Shown here: one piece after another, positions 6,500-13,330 of the stretch | How positions within the stretch are numbered: position 1 is the stretch's first letter | Layout: every line of letters starts with the position of its first letter | Source: Halovenus sp. | GTDB taxonomy: Archaea > Halobacteriota > Halobacteria > Halobacteriales > Haloarculaceae | DNA length: 15,342 bases | Assembly: GCA_003551945.1 (NCBI GenBank) | Contig: PUNZ01000025.1 | Coordinates: 1-15,342, forward strand | Direction of reading: 5' to 3' | Notes under the pieces: model-generated | Seen by the model: only the letters and a program-made list of their open reading frames with translations | Databases searched by the model: none | Told to the model about the DNA's origin: nothing | Program-made: the position numbers and the translations under genes

Positions 6500-7675
6500 A
6501 TGAGTCCTGACCGTACACCGACGGAGTTTGGGGGGCGACACGTCCCTGAGCCGCTTGAGGAACCACTCGAACAACTCGCTAAAGGATTTGATGAGGCAAT
6601 CGAATCCGAAAAGTTCCAGGCGGAGTTCGACCGACTCCTCAGGCATTTTGCCGGACGACCAACGCCAGTCTTTCATGCGGAAACCCTCTCGGAACGCTAC
6701 GATGCGAATATCTATTTCAAACATGAGGACCTGCTCCATGGTGGCGCGCACAAACTGAACAACACGCTCGGACAGGGGTTGCTCGCAAAACAAGCAGGGA
6801 AAGACCGACTCATCGCCGAGACCGGTGCAGGCCAGCACGGAACCGCGACAGCAATGGTCGGTGCACTGCTTGACCTTGATACGACGGTCTATATGGGCCG
6901 AAAAGACATCCAGCGCCAGGAGATGAACGTCTTTCGAATGCGCTTGATGGGCGCGGAAGTAAAGCAGGTGACTCGTGGGAATGAAGGGCTTGCAGAGGCA
7001 GTCGACGCCGCCCTCGAAGACCTCATCGAGAACGTGGATGATACGCACTATTTAGTTGGGAGTGCGGTCGGACCGGACCCGTTCCCGCGGATGGTTCGGG
7101 AGTTCCAATCTGTCATCGGGAAAGAGGCCCGCGAGCAGATTCAAGAGCTACACGGCGACTTGCCTGATGCCTGTGTCGCGGCAGTCGGCGGCGGGTCAAA
7201 CGCGATCGGTCTCTTTGATGCGTTCATCGACGATGAAGAGGTTGCCCTCTACGGTGCGGAACCTGGTGGGAAAGGACTCGACTCCGGCCACCACTCGGCC
7301 CCGCTTGCGGCAAACCGCGATGCTGAGCCGGTTGTCTTTCAGGGAGCACTGACGAAGGTCATCGACGACAAGACAGAAAACCACTCGGTGAGTGCGGGCC
7401 TCGACTATCCTGGCGTCGGCCCGGACCACGCCGCCCTCCAGGCCAGCGGTCGTGCGGAGTACCGTGCGGTAACTGATGATGAGGCACTGGCCGCCTTCCG
7501 CGAACTCGCAGAGTCTGAAGGAATCATCCCAGCCTTTGAGCCAAGTCACGCAATCGCGCTGGCGATTGAACTTGCTGAAGCTGGTGAACACGACACAATT
7601 TTGGTGAATCTCTGCGGACGCGGGGATAAAGATATGCGAACGGCAGCAGAGAAGTTCGAACTGACACCGTCCTAA
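6500..7675 (+). CDS. trpB: Tryptophan synthase beta chain (lone copy)
   Basis: A 391-residue PLP enzyme that normally joins indole and serine to give tryptophan. The PLP lysine is K85 in HGGAHKLNN, the catalytic glutamate is E107 in AETGAGQHGTATAM (E109 in Salmonella), the phosphate loop is GGGSNA (230-235), and HSVSAGLDYPGVGP (295-308) matches the TrpB1-type core. In the C-terminal motif CGRGDKD (372-378) Cys372 stands where Salmonella has Ser377, which contacts the pyridine nitrogen of PLP. No trpA or other trp gene is within the window; upstream is a small membrane protein and downstream a convergent acetyltransferase only 3 nt away. It could be the housekeeping beta chain, a second copy scavenging indole, or a related dehydratase-like activity. 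The full set of catalytic residues makes a true beta chain likely. Confidence 0.88.
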   Translation: MSPDRTPTEFGGRHVPEPLEEPLEQLAKGFDEAIESEKFQAEFDRLLRHFAGRPTPVFHAETLSERYDANIYFKHEDLLHGGAHKLNNTLGQGLLAKQAGKDRLIAETGAGQHGTATAMVGALLDLDTTVYMGRKDIQRQEMNVFRMRLMGAEVKQVTRGNEGLAEAVDAALEDLIENVDDTHYLVGSAVGPDPFPRMVREFQSVIGKEAREQIQELHGDLPDACVAAVGGGSNAIGLFDAFIDDEEVALYGAEPGGKGLDSGHHSAPLAANRDAEPVVFQGALTKVIDDKTENHSVSAGLDYPGVGPDHAALQASGRAEYRAVTDDEALAAFRELAESEGIIPAFEPSHAIALAIELAEAGEHDTILVNLCGRGDKDMRTAAEKFELTPS

Positions 7676-7678
7676 CTC

Positions 7679-8242
7679 TCAGTCCGTATGAGCGAGTTCG
7701 TCGGTCGGTTTTTCAAAATGGACGAGTTTGTAACCAAACCGCTCAGAAGACTCAACCGTCTGATAGCCCTGTGCAGGATAGAACGCAAGTGCTCGCTGTT
7801 GCTTTTCGCTGGTTGTCGCCAGAATGAGCGGATACCCCGCTGCAGCGATACGGGCCTCTAATTCCCGAAGTAACGCCACACCATATCCATGTCCCTGACA
7901 GGAGGGAGCCACACGCATTCGGTGCAGTTCCACCGCGCCAGGGACCGTTCGTTCATCCTCGTAGCCGTGTTCGTTCGGTAAGTACCCACCCATCGCAACG
8001 AGCCATCCATCACTGGTCTCAAGCGCTGGTGGAAGTGACCCCGGCGGGTGCTCGACGATACCGACGATAAACCCGCCACCAACCGCATCGTAAGAGCGCT
8101 TGATATCGAGTAAATCATCACGACCGGGGATATCATCCGGGTCAATTCCAGCATCGACGAGCGCGCGTTCGCCTAGGGTGAGAATGGCATCGCTATCAGC
8201 GGGCTCATACGGTCTAAACTGTATCTCACTCACGAAACTCAC
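7679..8242 (-). CDS. GNAT-family N-acetyltransferase
   Basis: A 187-residue GCN5-related acetyltransferase, transferring an acetyl group from acetyl-CoA to an unknown amine. The core is visible as FRPYEPADSDAI near the N-terminus, the strand ELHRMRVAP (105-113), the CoA pyrophosphate loop CQGHGYGVALL (115-125, Q-x2-G-x-G/A type) and the C-terminal ALAFYPAQGYQ (151-161). The GTG at 8242 overlaps the TGA of the zinc-ribbon gene as GTGA, which suggests translational coupling; a second GTG at 8233 would give MSEIQFRPYEP and is an equally plausible start by sequence. Neither has a Shine-Dalgarno site. The stop is 3 nt from the converging trpB stop. The substrate is not predictable. Confidence 0.85.
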   Translation of the reverse strand: MSFVSEIQFRPYEPADSDAILTLGERALVDAGIDPDDIPGRDDLLDIKRSYDAVGGGFIVGIVEHPPGSLPPALETSDGWLVAMGGYLPNEHGYEDERTVPGAVELHRMRVAPSCQGHGYGVALLRELEARIAAAGYPLILATTSEKQQRALAFYPAQGYQTVESSERFGYKLVHFEKPTDELAHTD

Positions 8243-8409
8243 CGACGATGTTTGCCACGACGCGCCGATACCGGCGCTCTGTCTTCGAATGATTGTTCAC
8301 AACTTGGGCACAGTCCTTTATCATAGAAGATTCGCGGCCCCTCCAATGTTTCCGGATTCCAGCGGACGATATATCCACAGTGATAACACTCTGTCTCTTT
8401 TCGGGCCAT
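8239..8409 (-). CDS. Small zinc-ribbon protein, 56 residues
   Basis: A short ORF found by reading the minus strand between DUF420 and the acetyltransferase. It starts MARKETECYHCGYIVRW and carries two CxxC pairs: Cys8/Cys11 (CYHC) and Cys34/Cys37 (CPSC), a spacing of 22 residues that fits a zinc ribbon. The tail is basic (SARRGKHRR). An AT-rich box at 8428-8436 lies about 23 nt upstream of the ATG. The TGA stop overlaps the acetyltransferase GTG by 4 nt. The conserved cysteine spacing, promoter spacing and gene overlap together make it a credible gene. It may bind nucleic acid or serve as a partner for the acetyltransferase, but nothing in the sequence identifies a function. Confidence 0.75.
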   Translation of the reverse strand: MARKETECYHCGYIVRWNPETLEGPRIFYDKGLCPSCEQSFEDRAPVSARRGKHRR

Positions 8410-8427
8410 ACCCGCAATTGGGTGTGG

Positions 8428-8436
8428 AAAATAATA
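8428..8436 (-). promoter_or_regulatory. Possible TATA box of the zinc-ribbon/GNAT pair
   Basis: On the minus strand this reads TATTATTTT, centred about 23 nt before the ATG at 8409 and lying just beyond the DUF420 stop. It would let the pair be transcribed separately from DUF420. Confidence 0.45.
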
Positions 8437-8446
8437 GGGCTCACGA

Positions 8447-9004
8447 CTAGAACAAAATATACAACATCAAATAGACAATGAACCCGAGTGCAAAGGAGAT
8501 AACCCACAGCACCGCAGCGATTTTCCCAGCCCACCGGTGTGATGTCTGTGGAAGTTGTTCAATCGGATGTGTCCCAGCAAGGAGCAATGCATAGTACACA
8601 AACGGGATACAGACCACTGCAAGCAGGATATGAATGCCGAGCAATGGGAGATAGACAAAGTTTCGAATCACCGCCGGTCCATCGAACGCACTCGGTCCTT
8701 CAAGTGAGACACGGTAGAGATAGAGAACAAGAAACCCAGCAAAGAGCGCTGTGCTTGCAAGCATCGCTTTTTTGTGTCGACCAATGTGTCCGTTTCTGAT
8801 TGCGGAAACGCCAAACAGAATTGTCCCAATCGCAGCAAGGCTAATGGCCGCATTCATATGAGGGATTGCAGAGAGGAGCGGCTCAATTCGAGGAAGCAAG
8901 CCCTCAGGAACAAAGCCACCGACCGCGCCGAACACAAGAGCAAGTGAGACGACACTCAACGCACCTGTTATCTCAGGAATACGCTTTTGAACAGTCTGTT
9001 CCAT
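8447..9004 (-). CDS. DUF420 membrane protein (CtaM/YozB-like)
   Basis: A 185-residue integral membrane protein of the DUF420 family. Five hydrophobic segments are visible at about 14-32, 47-69, 80-98, 115-144 and 161-184. The family's spaced histidines are present: H49 (IPHMNA), H77 (GRHKKAM), H125 (GIHILLAV) and H156 (SHRWAGK). They are suggestive of heme or metal handling. The Staphylococcus member CtaM is needed to make the aa3-type terminal oxidase, so a role in cytochrome oxidase assembly is possible, but no oxidase gene lies in this window. A weak TATA-like element (9027-9036, minus) precedes the ATG by about 27 nt. The gene lies 79 nt after the SPFH gene on the same strand and 37 nt before the zinc-ribbon gene. 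Confidence 0.85.
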   Translation of the reverse strand: MEQTVQKRIPEITGALSVVSLALVFGAVGGFVPEGLLPRIEPLLSAIPHMNAAISLAAIGTILFGVSAIRNGHIGRHKKAMLASTALFAGFLVLYLYRVSLEGPSAFDGPAVIRNFVYLPLLGIHILLAVVCIPFVYYALLLAGTHPIEQLPQTSHRWAGKIAAVLWVISFALGFIVYLMLYILF

Positions 9005-9026
9005 ATAGGATATTGGTATGTACAGG

Positions 9027-9036
9027 CCTATTGCTT
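9027..9036 (-). promoter_or_regulatory. Weak TATA-like element of the DUF420 gene
   Basis: On the minus strand this reads AAGCAATAGG, centred about 27 nt upstream of the ATG at 9004. The spacing is right but the box is poor. Confidence 0.3.
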
Positions 9037-9083
9037 TCGAAGTGGAACAAGCAAAAAAGCAACCGACAACGTGATGTCAGGAG

Positions 9084-10226
9084 TTAGTTCGCGCTATCTT
9101 CGGGAGCGTTGAACTCATCACCCATTTCCTCATCGATAATTTCGTCAGGGTCTTTGATGTCAGCGGAGGTCTCACCGGCTTTTACCGCCTGTGCCTCCTC
9201 TTCCATCTTTTCGAGGTCGATAACCTCCTCTTCATCATCGAGTTCGCCGATGATTTCTTCGATGTTGTCCAGACCAAGTAGCTCACGCGTTTCGTCATCG
9301 AAATCAAGCGCTTCGAGGATGTCACCGTTTTCTTTGATATCGCTACCCTGCAGGTGTTTGCCGTAGCGACTCACAAGTGAGGTCAGTTCCTGCGGGAGGA
9401 CGAACGTGTTGGATTCGCCCTTTCCAATCTCTTCGAGCGTGTTCATCCCTTTCTCGATAACGGCGCGTTCGCCCATCGCTTCAGCGGACTTGGCGCGAAG
9501 GACGGTCGAGAGTGCGTCACCCTGTGCTTCGAGGATCTGACTCTGTTTTTCACCCTGTGCACGGATGATGTTACTCTGTTTGTCACCCTGGGCTTTCTCA
9601 ATTGCACTGCGGCGTTCTCCCTGTGCTTCGAGAATCATGGCACGGCGACGGCGCTCTGCGGAGGTCTGTTTCTCCATCGCTTGCTGGACGTCGCGGGACG
9701 GGTTGACTTCACGGACTTCAACGCTCTCCACACGAATACCCCACTCATCTGTGGGTTCATCCAGTTCTGTGCGGATCTTTGCGTTGATTTCCTGTCGTTT
9801 GTTCAGCGTATCGTCAAGCTCCATATCACCAAGCACTGCACGCAAGGTGGTCTGGGCGAGGTTGGACACAGCACGCTTGTAGTTGTCGACTTCAAGGAAG
9901 GCTTTCTGTGCGTCCATCACCTTGATGTAAACCACAGCGTCTGCCGTGACTGGCGAGTTATCGCGTGTGATTGCCTCCTGTCGTGGCACATCTAGCGTCT
10001 GTGTTCGCATGTCGAACGTGTACGTTTTCGTCACGAACGGGAGGACAAAGTTTGGGCCGGGTTCAAGCAAGCCCTGGAACTTTCCAAACCGGGTGTACGC
10101 TCGCTTTTCGTACGCCCGAACGATGACGATACTCTGATACGCAGTCACCACTGCGATGAGAAACAACACCACCGCAATGAGCGCCCCGACATCGCCACTT
10201 GACTGAAGGACCACATCTGGAATCAT
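9084..10226 (-). CDS. SPFH-domain protein (stomatin/prohibitin/flotillin type)
   Basis: A 380-residue membrane-anchored scaffold protein. One N-terminal transmembrane helix (about 12-36) is followed by the SPFH/band 7 domain (about 37-190), with AYTRFGKFQGLLEPGPNF, the DVPRQEAITRDNSPVTADAVV segment split across 79-99, and REVNPSRDVQQAMEKQ (172-187). Next comes a long coiled region with four 11-residue repeats (198-241, pattern I-x-x-A-Q-G-[E/D]-x-x-S-x). The tail from about 300 is extremely acidic. SPFH proteins form oligomeric membrane assemblies and often act with an NfeD-like partner or a membrane protease; no NfeD-like gene is seen on either side. It is transcribed divergently from a TrmB-like regulator, with a TATA-like box at 10252-10259 giving a probable leaderless mRNA. 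The ligand or client is unknown. Confidence 0.9.
   Translation of the reverse strand: MIPDVVLQSSGDVGALIAVVLFLIAVVTAYQSIVIVRAYEKRAYTRFGKFQGLLEPGPNFVLPFVTKTYTFDMRTQTLDVPRQEAITRDNSPVTADAVVYIKVMDAQKAFLEVDNYKRAVSNLAQTTLRAVLGDMELDDTLNKRQEINAKIRTELDEPTDEWGIRVESVEVREVNPSRDVQQAMEKQTSAERRRRAMILEAQGERRSAIEKAQGDKQSNIIRAQGEKQSQILEAQGDALSTVLRAKSAEAMGERAVIEKGMNTLEEIGKGESNTFVLPQELTSLVSRYGKHLQGSDIKENGDILEALDFDDETRELLGLDNIEEIIGELDDEEEVIDLEKMEEEAQAVKAGETSADIKDPDEIIDEEMGDEFNAPEDSAN
9504..9635 (-). repeat. Four tandem 33-bp coding repeats in the SPFH gene
   Basis: Four consecutive units encode ILEAQGERRSA, IEKAQGDKQSN, IIRAQGEKQSQ and ILEAQGDALST (residues 198-241). The strict 11-residue period with an AQG core suits a right-handed (hendecad) coiled coil. 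Part of the similarity is visible in the DNA as recurring CCCTG(T/G)GC on the plus strand. Confidence 0.8.
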
Positions 10227-10251
10227 GGTACTTACATGTTGGTCTGACCGG

Positions 10252-10259
10252 TGAAAAGT
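10252..10259 (-). promoter_or_regulatory. Probable TATA-like box of the SPFH gene
   Basis: On the minus strand this reads ACTTTTCA, centred about 29 nt upstream of the ATG at 10226, consistent with leaderless transcription. Confidence 0.4.
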
Positions 10260-10319
10260 GTTTCAATCAGTTTCAGGGGCTCGTCCGTGGGAAATTCACC
10301 GTCACCGAGGCGAACCACA

Positions 10320-10358
10320 ATACTGTTAGTAGTTGAGTACGCACGTCTTTGACAGTAT
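10320..10358. promoter_or_regulatory. 7-bp inverted repeat flanking the trmB-like promoter region
   Basis: ATACTGT (10320-10326) and its exact complement ACAGTAT (10352-10358) are separated by 25 bp; the right arm ends 12 nt before the regulator ATG. The 32-bp centre spacing (about three helical turns) and the position suit two half-sites for autoregulation. No clear TATA box is seen in between. Operator function is inferred. Confidence 0.35.
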
Positions 10359-10370
10359 CCGACGATAGTT

Positions 10371-11138
10371 ATGGAAGATGATGATGCAATCGCAGGGCTG
10401 AAACAGCTTGGACTGACGACATACGAGGCGCGGGTCTTCGTTGGTCTACAGAAACTTGGCAGTGCCACCGCAAGCGAGGTAGCCGAAATTACTGACGTTC
10501 CGCGCTCACAGGTCTACGGTGCAGCGGAGGGGCTCGAAGACAGAGGCCTCGTTGAAACGCAACAGTCAACACCGACCGTATATCGGCCAGTTCCGTTAGA
10601 GCAAGCCCGGACTCAGCTTCTTGACCAGCTTGCCGAGACAGGCTCACAAACGTTTGATTATCTCGATAGCATCAAAGACACAGCCGAACAATCAGCACAG
10701 ACCGAATCCATCTGGATGGTCAACGGGGAAGAGGCAATCACCTCTCGTGCTGAGGGGCTTATCAACGATGCGAGTGAGACGGTCCTGTATGGGGTCGATG
10801 ACCCTGACATGTTGGACTCAACCATCCTTGGTGCTCTGACGGCCGCCAAGGAAGATGGGGTTCTGACCGTTATTTCGAGTACGAACAGCGCAGTTATAGC
10901 GAAGGCAGAAGCCGAGGGCATTGAAACCTATCGCGTACCGGACGAACGGGACCTCAACGTGAGTACCGTCCGATTTCTGTTGACAGATAGCGACACCATC
11001 CTCCTGAGTACGCAGTCGGGGCCAGAGGGGGCGAACGAAGAAGTTGCGTTCTGGACGAGTGAAAACGCCTTCGCTGCAGTCCTTGGAGAGCTCGCATTTG
11101 CATGGATACAGGACCCATTCGGCGAGTTAGACGGGTGA
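10371..11138 (+). CDS. TrmB-family transcriptional regulator
   Basis: A 255-residue DNA-binding protein. Residues 8-75 form a winged helix-turn-helix of the TrmB type (GLKQLGLTTYEARVFVGL, then ATASEVAEITDVPRSQVYGAA as recognition region, and a wing ending TVYRPV). A helical linker (about 76-110) leads to a C-terminal alpha/beta domain (about 113-246; for example WMVNGEEAI, VLYGVDDPD and FLLTDSDTILLST) resembling the phospholipase D-like/effector domain found in many haloarchaeal members. It lacks the sugar-binding C-terminus of the maltose regulator TrmB itself, so the effector is unknown. Candidate targets are its own gene and the divergent SPFH gene, based on position and on an inverted repeat in the shared intergenic region. 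The gap to nth is 73 nt. Confidence 0.85.
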   Translation: MEDDDAIAGLKQLGLTTYEARVFVGLQKLGSATASEVAEITDVPRSQVYGAAEGLEDRGLVETQQSTPTVYRPVPLEQARTQLLDQLAETGSQTFDYLDSIKDTAEQSAQTESIWMVNGEEAITSRAEGLINDASETVLYGVDDPDMLDSTILGALTAAKEDGVLTVISSTNSAVIAKAEAEGIETYRVPDERDLNVSTVRFLLTDSDTILLSTQSGPEGANEEVAFWTSENAFAAVLGELAFAWIQDPFGELDG

Positions 11139-11211
11139 TATGGTTCTCGGGCTAGGGTCGATGTTTCGGTGATTCGGAGGGCTCAAGCCGGTGGCACACA
11201 CCACACAAGGC

Positions 11212-11901
11212 ATGGGAACGCCACGCGAGAGTCAAACGGAACAGGCTTTGGAGATCATCGAGCGGTTACATGAAGAGTATCCTGACACGACCATCTCGCT
11301 GAGGTACGCAAACCGGCTTGAACTGCTCATTGCAGTCATTCTTTCTGCACAGTGTACCGACGCGCGAGTGAATAAAGTGACTGCTGAGTTGTTCGAGAAG
11401 TATCAGTCCGTCTCAGACTATGCAGACGTTGACAAAGATGAGCTTGCCGACGACTTGAGTTCAATTACGTATTACAACAGCAAAGCAGGCTACATCAAAG
11501 ATGCCTGTCAACAGATACGGGATGAACACGACGGTGAAGTGCCTGATACGATGGACGAGTTGACGGCCCTGTCTGGCGTCGGCCGAAAGACGGCAAATGT
11601 CGTTCTCCAGCACGGACACGATATCGTCGAGGGTGTCGTCGTCGATACCCACGTCCAGCGATTAACCAGGCGGCTTGGTTTGACCGAGGAAAAGCGTCCA
11701 GCAAAAATTGAACAAGAGCTGATGGAGCGCCTCCCACAAGCAGAGTGGCAAGCGTTCACCCATTTGTGTATTAGCCATGGCAGAGCCGTCTGTTCGGCTC
11801 GAAATCCCGACTGTGAATCCTGTGTGCTCGAATCGCTTTGTCCATCCTCAAAACTGGATAGGACCGTGGACCTTGCAAGCGGAGAGAGTTGGGAGAATTG
11901 A
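11212..11901 (+). CDS. nth: Endonuclease III, DNA glycosylase/AP lyase
   Basis: A 229-residue base-excision repair enzyme that removes oxidised pyrimidines and cuts the abasic site. The helix-hairpin-helix LSGVGRKTANVVL carries catalytic Lys126, and Asp145 lies in VVDTHV, corresponding to K120 and D138 of E. coli Nth. The [4Fe-4S] cluster ligands are Cys194, 201, 204 and 210 with the classical C-x6-C-x2-C-x5-C spacing. The N-terminal region (TISLRYANRLELLIAVILSAQCTD, residues 27-50) is a very good family match. The ATG at 11212 gives the usual haloarchaeal beginning MGTP; the GTG at 11191 would add seven unrelated residues. No clear promoter is seen in the 73-nt gap after the TrmB-like gene, so read-through is possible. 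Confidence 0.93.
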   Translation: MGTPRESQTEQALEIIERLHEEYPDTTISLRYANRLELLIAVILSAQCTDARVNKVTAELFEKYQSVSDYADVDKDELADDLSSITYYNSKAGYIKDACQQIRDEHDGEVPDTMDELTALSGVGRKTANVVLQHGHDIVEGVVVDTHVQRLTRRLGLTEEKRPAKIEQELMERLPQAEWQAFTHLCISHGRAVCSARNPDCESCVLESLCPSSKLDRTVDLASGESWEN

Positions 11902-11933
11902 ACAAAAGGGATGATTCAATTACAGCGCTGGGG

Positions 11934-11943
11934 AAAAGCTATT
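11934..11943 (+). promoter_or_regulatory. Probable TATA-like box of the acyl-CoA dehydrogenase gene
   Basis: AAAAGCTATT is centred about 29 nt upstream of the ATG at 11969. It supports that start and a leaderless mRNA rather than the in-frame TTG at 11942. Confidence 0.4.
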
Positions 11944-11968
11944 GCACACACTCTTCGAACCGTCACCT

Positions 11969-13126
11969 ATGCTCGATTATCTCGCCTTGGAGGAGACGCT
12001 CTCCCAGGAAGAACGGATGATACAGGAGACAGCCAGGGAGTTCGCTCAAGACCTCAAAGAAGACATCTCGACGCACTATCACGACGGGACGTTTCCAACG
12101 GATGCCATCAAGACGATGGGCGAACTCGGATTCTACGCTCCCCATCTTGACAGCGAATGGCTCCCCGGCGTCAGCGAACGAGCCTACGGACTCGTTATGC
12201 AGGAGTTAGAGGCCTGTGACTCCGGTTTTCGCTCGATGGCAAGCGTCCAAGGTGCGCTCGTTATTTTCCCAATACACGCTTTTGGCTCAGATGAACAAAA
12301 AGAGCAGTGGCTACCCGGCCTCGCAAGCGGGGAACTGATTGGCTGTTTCGGGCTGACAGAACCGGACCACGGCTCTAATCCAGCGGGGATGGAAACACGT
12401 GCCGTCCGCGAGGATGACGGCTATCGGTTAAACGGGTCAAAAACGTGGATAACAAATTCGCCGATAGCTGACGTAGCCATTGTCTGGGGCCGGACAGAGG
12501 ATGGTGATGGACCAGTGCGTGGCTTTTTGGTTGAGACGGACAGAGATGGCGTCACAACCAACAAAATCGACGGAAAGCTGTCGATGCGAGCCTCGATTAC
12601 CGGTGAAATTGGATTGAGTGATGTCTGGGTTCCGGACGACAACGTCCTGCCTGGCGTGGAAGGAATGAAAGGACCGCTGTCCTGTCTCACACAAGCACGC
12701 TATGGCATTGCCTGGGGAGCAGTTGGGGCAGCCCGAGATTGTTTTGAGACGGCACGCGAGTATGCAACAGAGCGCGACCAGTTCGGTGGCCCAATTGCTC
12801 GGTTTCAACTCCAGCAGGACAAATTGGCAGAGATGGCGACACAGATATCGCTCGCTCAGTTGCTTGCATACCGGCTTGCCGAACTGAAAGAAAACGGCGA
12901 ACTGCGGCCACAACAAGTGTCGATGGCGAAGCGAAACAACGTGAGAATGGCCCGTGACCAGGCGCGTATTGCCCGCGAAATGCTGGGTGGGAACGGTATC
13001 ACGAGCGATTACTCCCCCATGCGCCACCTAGCGAACATGGAAACGGTCTATACCTACGAAGGAACACATGACATTCACTCGCTCATTGTCGGCCATGACC
13101 TAACCGGGCTTCAAGCGTTTGAATAG
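11969..13126 (+). CDS. Acyl-CoA dehydrogenase, glutaryl-CoA dehydrogenase-like
   Basis: A 385-residue FAD enzyme of the acyl-CoA dehydrogenase superfamily. It aligns by eye along its whole length with human glutaryl-CoA dehydrogenase: FRSMASVQGALV (87-98), GCFGLTEPDHGSNP (125-138), NGSKTWITNSPIADV (155-169), CLTQARYGIAWG (239-250), EMLGGNGI (337-344) and YEGTHDIHSLIVG (363-375). Glu364 is the expected catalytic base (Glu370 in human). Arg88 occupies the place of human Arg94, which contacts the glutaryl carboxylate. Glutaryl-CoA or a similar dicarboxylyl-CoA is thus a reasonable substrate, with electrons passing to ETF; a different short-chain acyl-CoA is possible. The family N-terminus MLDYLALEE begins at 11969. 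No CoA-ligase, ETF or hydratase gene is adjacent. It ends 84 nt before a small ORF. Confidence 0.9.
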   Translation: MLDYLALEETLSQEERMIQETAREFAQDLKEDISTHYHDGTFPTDAIKTMGELGFYAPHLDSEWLPGVSERAYGLVMQELEACDSGFRSMASVQGALVIFPIHAFGSDEQKEQWLPGLASGELIGCFGLTEPDHGSNPAGMETRAVREDDGYRLNGSKTWITNSPIADVAIVWGRTEDGDGPVRGFLVETDRDGVTTNKIDGKLSMRASITGEIGLSDVWVPDDNVLPGVEGMKGPLSCLTQARYGIAWGAVGAARDCFETAREYATERDQFGGPIARFQLQQDKLAEMATQISLAQLLAYRLAELKENGELRPQQVSMAKRNNVRMARDQARIAREMLGGNGITSDYSPMRHLANMETVYTYEGTHDIHSLIVGHDLTGLQAFE

Positions 13127-13127
13127 C

Positions 13128-13142
13128 TGACACATATTGTCA
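13128..13142. repeat. Short inverted repeat after the acyl-CoA dehydrogenase gene
   Basis: TGACA-catat-TGTCA begins one base after the stop codon. The 5-bp arms may form a small hairpin or a binding site for the promoter of the following small ORF. Arms this short can occur by chance. Confidence 0.25.
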
Positions 13143-13176
13143 CCCTATATCAACATCGTTACGCTTGCCGAAATTG

Positions 13177-13186
13177 TTATTATTTA
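13177..13186 (+). promoter_or_regulatory. Probable TATA box of the 34-residue ORF
   Basis: TTATTATTTA is a good AT-rich box centred about 29 nt upstream of the ATG at 13211. No longer ORF on the plus strand begins downstream of it. Confidence 0.5.
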
Positions 13187-13210
13187 GGATGTTGTATGGT
13201 AACAGTAGTC

Positions 13211-13315
13211 ATGTCCCCGACGAAACTCCGCGAGCGGCTTAGAGAATCAGAAGAACGGGTCGACAGCGAAACGTTCGTCGAAGCGCTACATTACGTCAGA
13301 GACGACGGAAGGTGA
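13211..13315 (+). CDS. Possible 34-residue microprotein
   Basis: The ORF begins MSPTKLRERLRESEER and ends in HYVRDDGR followed by TGA. It is unusually rich in Arg, Glu and Asp and could fold as one or two amphipathic helices; there is no cysteine or membrane segment. The evidence that it is real is the TATA-like box at leaderless distance and the lack of any other gene to use that promoter. Its codons resemble those of neighbouring genes. It converges on the GNAT fusion gene, with 15 nt between stops. It could also be the surviving N-terminal fragment of a longer gene, since the following bases are occupied by the opposite-strand gene. I do not recognise a family. Confidence 0.5.
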   Translation: MSPTKLRERLRESEERVDSETFVEALHYVRDDGR

Positions 13316-13330
13316 GTACGTCGGTAATCC

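Noticed and set aside
6488..7048. 186-codon minus-strand ORF opposite trpB
   Set aside because: It is fully antisense to the conserved trpB coding region, Cys/Phe/Arg-rich, and has no recognisable domain or promoter.
8226..8534. 102-codon minus-strand ORF spanning the zinc-ribbon gene
   Set aside because: The frame beginning at 8409 has two CxxC pairs, a promoter-like box and a stop/start overlap, whereas this frame overlaps the DUF420 gene and shows no domain.
9109..9882. Ser-rich plus-strand ORFs opposite the SPFH gene
   Set aside because: They mirror its acidic tail and repeats and have no start signals.
12437..13027. 196-codon minus-strand ORF opposite the acyl-CoA dehydrogenase
   Set aside because: It lies wholly within a well-conserved gene on the other strand and its translation shows no family features.
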